Positions 4,633 through 7,060 of a stretch of DNA of 7,060 nt are shown piece after piece (the stretch's first letter is position 1; each line of letters opens with the position of its first letter). Source of the stretch: an uncultured Clostridia bacterium (GTDB lineage Bacteria; Bacillota; Clostridia; Oscillospirales; Oscillospiraceae). The stretch lies in contig CAMWQV010000104.1 in NCBI GenBank assembly GCA_947176425.1, forward strand, positions 1 to 7,060, written 5' to 3'. Made by a program: the position numbers and the translations under genes. The notes beneath the pieces were generated by a model that was given only the letters and a program-made list of their open reading frames with translations, was not told the DNA's origin and did not search any database.

Positions 4633-6174
4633 CTATTCCCACTCGATCGTAGCAGGTGGTTTAGACGTAATATCATATACGATGCGATTGATCCCCGGCA
4701 CTTCATTAACGATCCTGGTACTGATCAGATCCAGCGTTTCGAAAGGGATTCTGGCCCAATCTGCGGTCATAAAATCAGTAGTGGTAACAGCCCGCAGTGC
4801 CAAAGTATAATCATAAGAGCGTCCGTCGCCCATAACGCCCACACTGCGGGTATTGGTCAGCACAGCAAAATACTGACCGATTTGGATTCCCAGACCTGCC
4901 GCAGCAATTTCCTCTCTGTAGATCGCGTCCGCATCCCGCAGGGTATCCAGTTTATCTTTTGTCAGATCGCCAATGACACGAATTGCCAAACCCGGTCCTG
5001 GGAACGGCTGTCGAGCCACTAAATATTCCGGCAGACCCAATTCCCGGCCCAGCTGCCGCACTTCATCCTTAAACAGCAGCCGCAACGGTTCTACAATCTC
5101 CTTAAAATCCACATATTCCGGCAGACCTCCCACATTATGATGACTTTTGATTACAGCCGCGTCACCTGCACCGGATTCAATGACATCCGGATAGATCGTA
5201 CCCTGGGCCAAAAAGTCCACAGTACCGATTTTTTTTGCTTCTTCCTCAAAGACCCGGATAAATTCTTCACCAATAATTTTTCGTTTCCGTTCCGGTTCCG
5301 TGACGCCGGACAGCTTATCCAAAAATCTTGCTTCCGCATCCACGCGAATGAAATGCATTGCCCACGGTTTGAAAGCGGCTTCTACCTCATCGCCCTCATT
5401 TTTCCGCATCAGGCCATGATCCACAAATACACAAGTAAGCTGTTCGCCGACAGCCTCAGCCAGCAGCGCGGCACAGACGGAGCTGTCTACGCCGCCGGAC
5501 AGAGCCAGCAGTACTTTACCGTTTCCGACTTTTTCACGGATTGCGGCGATCGCAGTCCGCTTGTAATCGCCCATCGTCCAATCGCCGGACGCGCCGCAGA
5601 CTTCATATAAAAAGTTGCGGATCATTGCCAGACCGTTCTCCGTATGATTGACTTCCGGATGGTACTGCACGCCGTAAAATCCCCGGTTTTCATCTGCAAT
5701 GGCCACATTGGGGCAAGCCTTGGAGTGCGCCGCCAGACCAAAGCCGTCCGGAACTTTTTCCATATAATCCCCGTGGCTCATCCAAGTCACGCCATGTTCC
5801 GGCAATCCTTTGAACAGCTTGCAGGACGTATCAAAAAATGTCTCCGTCTTGCCATATTCCCGAGCGGTATCCTCCTGTGCGGCAGTCACACGGCCGCCTA
5901 AAGCCTGCGCCATTAGCTGACAGCCATAGCAGATGCCCAGTACCGGCACGCCCATCTGAAAAATTGCGGGGTCCACATGGGGAGCGTCTTCCAAATAGAC
6001 CGAGTTCGGGCCGCCGGTAAAAATAAAACCGATGGGTTCCATTGCCCGCAGATCTTCTAACGGCGTGGTATATGGCTTGACTTCGCAGTAGACGCCGCAT
6101 TCCCGCACACGCCGGGCAATCAGCTGGTTATACTGTCCGCCAAAATCCAGGACAATCATCATTTGATGTTTCAT
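4633..6174 (-). CDS. guaA: GMP synthase (glutamine-hydrolysing)
   Basis: GuaA converts XMP, ATP and glutamine to GMP in the cytoplasm, the last step of guanine nucleotide synthesis. The 513 residues are full length for the family. The class I glutamine amidotransferase domain (about 1-190) has the catalytic triad C82 (in GICYG), H172 and E174 (in YHPE). The ATP pyrophosphatase domain carries the P-loop SGGVDSS (226-232). The C-terminal dimerization domain holds the [12 protein letters not shown] region and ends PPATIEWE. The start is supported by GAAAGG 8 bases upstream. It lies 37 bases after xpt on the same strand, so the two are probably co-transcribed. Its last codons contain the element's attachment site, but the protein end looks unaltered. 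Confidence 0.98.
   Translation of the reverse strand: MKHQMMIVLDFGGQYNQLIARRVRECGVYCEVKPYTTPLEDLRAMEPIGFIFTGGPNSVYLEDAPHVDPAIFQMGVPVLGICYGCQLMAQALGGRVTAAQEDTAREYGKTETFFDTSCKLFKGLPEHGVTWMSHGDYMEKVPDGFGLAAHSKACPNVAIADENRGFYGVQYHPEVNHTENGLAMIRNFLYEVCGASGDWTMGDYKRTAIAAIREKVGNGKVLLALSGGVDSSVCAALLAEAVGEQLTCVFVDHGLMRKNEGDEVEAAFKPWAMHFIRVDAEARFLDKLSGVTEPERKRKIIGEEFIRVFEEEAKKIGTVDFLAQGTIYPDVIESGAGDAAVIKSHHNVGGLPEYVDFKEIVEPLRLLFKDEVRQLGRELGLPEYLVARQPFPGPGLAIRVIGDLTKDKLDTLRDADAIYREEIAAAGLGIQIGQYFAVLTNTRSVGVMGDGRSYDYTLALRAVTTTDFMTADWARIPFETLDLISTRIVNEVPGINRIVYDITSKPPATIEWE
4634..4644. other. Attachment-site core at guaA 3' end (att junction)
   Basis: The minus strand reads GAGTGGGAATA, covering the last Glu-Trp-Glu codons and the start of the TAG stop of guaA. 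This sequence is a known insertion target of tyrosine-integrase elements. Integration there leaves the GuaA C-terminus unchanged, and here it reads the usual TIEWE. The partner copy at the far end of the element is not in the window. The exact crossover length cannot be fixed without it. Confidence 0.7.
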
Positions 6175-6211
6175 ATTTCAAGCCTTTCTTACTTAAAAAA
6201 TCAATAAACTA

Positions 6212-6787
6212 TCAGTCTTCACGAAATACGACGCCGTTTTCATCCGCTTTTTCGATCACCGCTAACGCATGATAATTCAAACCCATTGCCCGCAGACGGT
6301 CGCCGCCGCCCTGGAAGCCTTTTTCCACCGCGATTCCGATGCCCATCAATTCCGCGCCTGCCTGACTTACCAGATCACACAAGCCCCGTACTGCTTCGCC
6401 GTTGGCCATAAAATCGTCCACGATCAGTACCCGGTCGCTGGCGGTTATCCACTCTTTGCTCAGGATCTGGGTCACTTTTTTCTTATATGTATACGAATAG
6501 ATCTCGCTTTGGTACAAGCCGCCTTCGATATTATCGCTTTTCGCTTTCTTGGCGAATACCATCGGTACATGATACTTTTCGGCGCAGATCGTAGCAAGAG
6601 CGATACCGCTGGCCTCTGCGGTAAGAACCATCGTAATATTGCCGGTATCAAAATATTTTGCAAATTCATCAGCAATACTGGCCATCAGGTCTGTATCCAC
6701 GCGGTGGTTGAGAAATCCGTCCACTTTAATGATATTGCCGGGCAGCACTTTGCCCTCCTTACGAATCCGATCCTGCAGCTGCTGCAT
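6212..6787 (-). CDS. xpt: Xanthine phosphoribosyltransferase
   Basis: Xpt salvages xanthine with PRPP to XMP, which GuaA, encoded next, turns into GMP. From ATG 6787 the protein has 191 residues, close to the 194 of Bacillus subtilis Xpt, and starts MQQLQDRIRKEGKVLPGNII, aligning with the Bacillus N-terminus (M-x-x-L-x-x-x-I-x-x-E-G-x-V-L). The conserved KVDGFLNHRVD follows. TAEASGIALA is the family's ES/ASGIA loop, and VLIVDDFMANG (about 122-132) is the PRPP-binding motif. GAAAGGATG (6797-6805, complement) gives a usable ribosome site for ATG 6787. An upstream in-frame ATG at 6814 (200 residues) lacks a ribosome site. It is the first gene of the xpt-guaA pair. Confidence 0.96.
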   Translation of the reverse strand: MQQLQDRIRKEGKVLPGNIIKVDGFLNHRVDTDLMASIADEFAKYFDTGNITMVLTAEASGIALATICAEKYHVPMVFAKKAKSDNIEGGLYQSEIYSYTYKKKVTQILSKEWITASDRVLIVDDFMANGEAVRGLCDLVSQAGAELMGIGIAVEKGFQGGGDRLRAMGLNYHALAVIEKADENGVVFRED

Positions 6788-6846
6788 CGTTTTCCACATC
6801 CTTTCATCTGACATTTGATTTTTCGGCGGTCATCAAAGATACTACT

Positions 6847-6875
6847 ATTATGCCAAGTTTCTTCCCGTCTTGCAA
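6847..6875 (-). promoter_or_regulatory. Promoter for xpt-guaA
   Basis: On the minus strand TTGCAA (6870-6875), a 17-base spacer and CATAAT (6847-6852) form a good sigma-A promoter with an extended -10 (TGG before CATAAT). Transcription would begin near 6840, leaving a ~53-base leader to ATG 6787. That is too short for a purine riboswitch, and no riboswitch core sequence is seen. Confidence 0.7.
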
Positions 6876-6882
6876 CTGGAGA

Positions 6883-6910
6883 TTTGGACAAAAAAGCTTT
6901 TGGGACAAAA
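6883..6910. repeat. Near-identical direct repeats upstream of the xpt promoter
   Basis: TTTGGACAAAA (6883-6893) and TTTGGGACAAAA (6899-6910) repeat with one extra G, and a palindromic AAAAGCTTTT (6892-6901) bridges them. They lie just upstream of the xpt -35 box, where an activator or repressor could bind. They do not match the Bacillus PurR box well. A regulatory role is only suggested by position. Confidence 0.35.
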
Positions 6911-6972
6911 CGTTCTCTCATCTATGCAGACAAGCCGGCGTAAAATAATTGTAGGGATTTTTTATAGAGAAA

Positions 6973-6990
6973 CAGACCGCGCTGCGTCTG
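6973..6990. repeat. Short hairpin in the right-hand intergenic region
   Basis: CAGAC (6973-6977) pairs with GTCTG (6986-6990) over an 8-base GC-rich loop that can add two more pairs. There is no T-tract on either side. The intergenic stretch from 6815 to the window end holds no gene I can support. Confidence 0.35.
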
Positions 6991-7010
6991 CCAAAGTCAG
7001 GGTGGGATGA

Positions 7011-7053
7011 GGCTCCCTTTTAAGAGGGCTGTCAGCCTTTTACTGACTGAGGC
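7011..7053. repeat. Part of an intergenic palindromic repeat at the window edge
   Basis: Two adjacent hairpins occur: CCCTT-TTAA-GAGGG (7015-7028) and GTCAG (7031-7035) with CTGAC (7043-7047). The layout (ccct..aggg, then gctgtcag..ctgactgagg) resembles a dispersed intergenic repeat often seen in gut Clostridia genomes. This recognition is from memory, and one copy cannot prove repetition. The repeat may continue beyond the window. Confidence 0.45.
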
Positions 7054-7060
7054 AGTACCA

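Larger units (their letters stand above)
1..4644. mobile_element. Integrative mobilizable element (right part), inserted at guaA 3' end
   Basis: The stretch carries the hallmark modules of an IME in one block: a MobV-type relaxase, a candidate oriT, a RepA-like ATPase with a small HTH protein, a divergent XRE regulator and a tyrosine integrase. The integrase gene is the last one before guaA and reads toward it. The final bases of guaA contain GAGTGGGAATA (minus strand, 4634-4644), a known target of tyrosine-integrase elements such as the Tn916-related CW459tet(M) of Clostridium perfringens. No conjugation (type IV secretion) genes are visible, so mobilization by a helper element is inferred. 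The left boundary lies outside the window, and a larger conjugative element cannot be excluded. Confidence 0.8.

Noticed and set aside
5137..5610. Long plus-strand frame opposite guaA (and 6269-6811 opposite xpt)
   Set aside because: Both are shadows of strongly recognised minus-strand genes with no ribosome site or family match.
6815..7060. Purine (guanine) riboswitch upstream of xpt
   Set aside because: The conserved junction elements of the purine aptamer are not found on the minus strand here, and the leader is too short.

Overview
The window joins two unlike pieces. Bases ~4634-7060 are chromosomal: a minus-strand xpt-guaA purine-salvage operon (XMP formation, then XMP to GMP). Bases 1 to ~4644 look like one end of an integrated, mobilizable genetic element (IME-type) sitting at the 3' end of guaA. 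Protein character (Pre/Mob relaxase, Gram-positive-style Shine-Dalgarno sites, consensus sigma-A-type promoters, moderate GC) suggests a Bacillota host, probably a Clostridia-like gut anaerobe. The species cannot be named from this sequence.

Element layout, left to right: the N-terminal part of a MobV-family relaxase (minus, running off the left edge); a 300-base non-coding, hairpin-rich tract with a plausible transfer origin; a lone AT-richer plus-strand gene for a small protein resembling ADP-ribosyltransferase-fold proteins; a striking array of 9-base GTGACG-type repeats forming a perfect 20-bp inverted repeat; a minus-strand pair encoding a RepA-like RecA/AAA ATPase and, upstream and translationally coupled, a 65-residue helix-turn-helix protein; a divergent promoter region with a candidate operator; a plus-strand pair encoding an XRE/Cro-CI-type regulator and a tyrosine integrase; then repeats, a 13-bp-stem hairpin and the guaA attachment site.

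How the parts probably work together (inference): the XRE protein controls the divergent promoters and so balances integrase against the HTH/ATPase operon. The small HTH protein may be an excision or replication accessory factor. The RepA-like helicase may act at the 9-base repeat array to maintain the excised circle. The relaxase nicks the hairpin-flanked oriT for transfer, using a mating apparatus supplied by another element. The ADP-ribosyltransferase-like gene is cargo of unknown role. The distal attachment site and the rest of the element lie outside the window to the left.

The most interesting spots are the 1208-1279 repeat palindrome, in which both convergent genes end, the orphan ADP-ribosyltransferase-like gene between this array and the oriT, and the CTGCGG hairpin set at the oriT.
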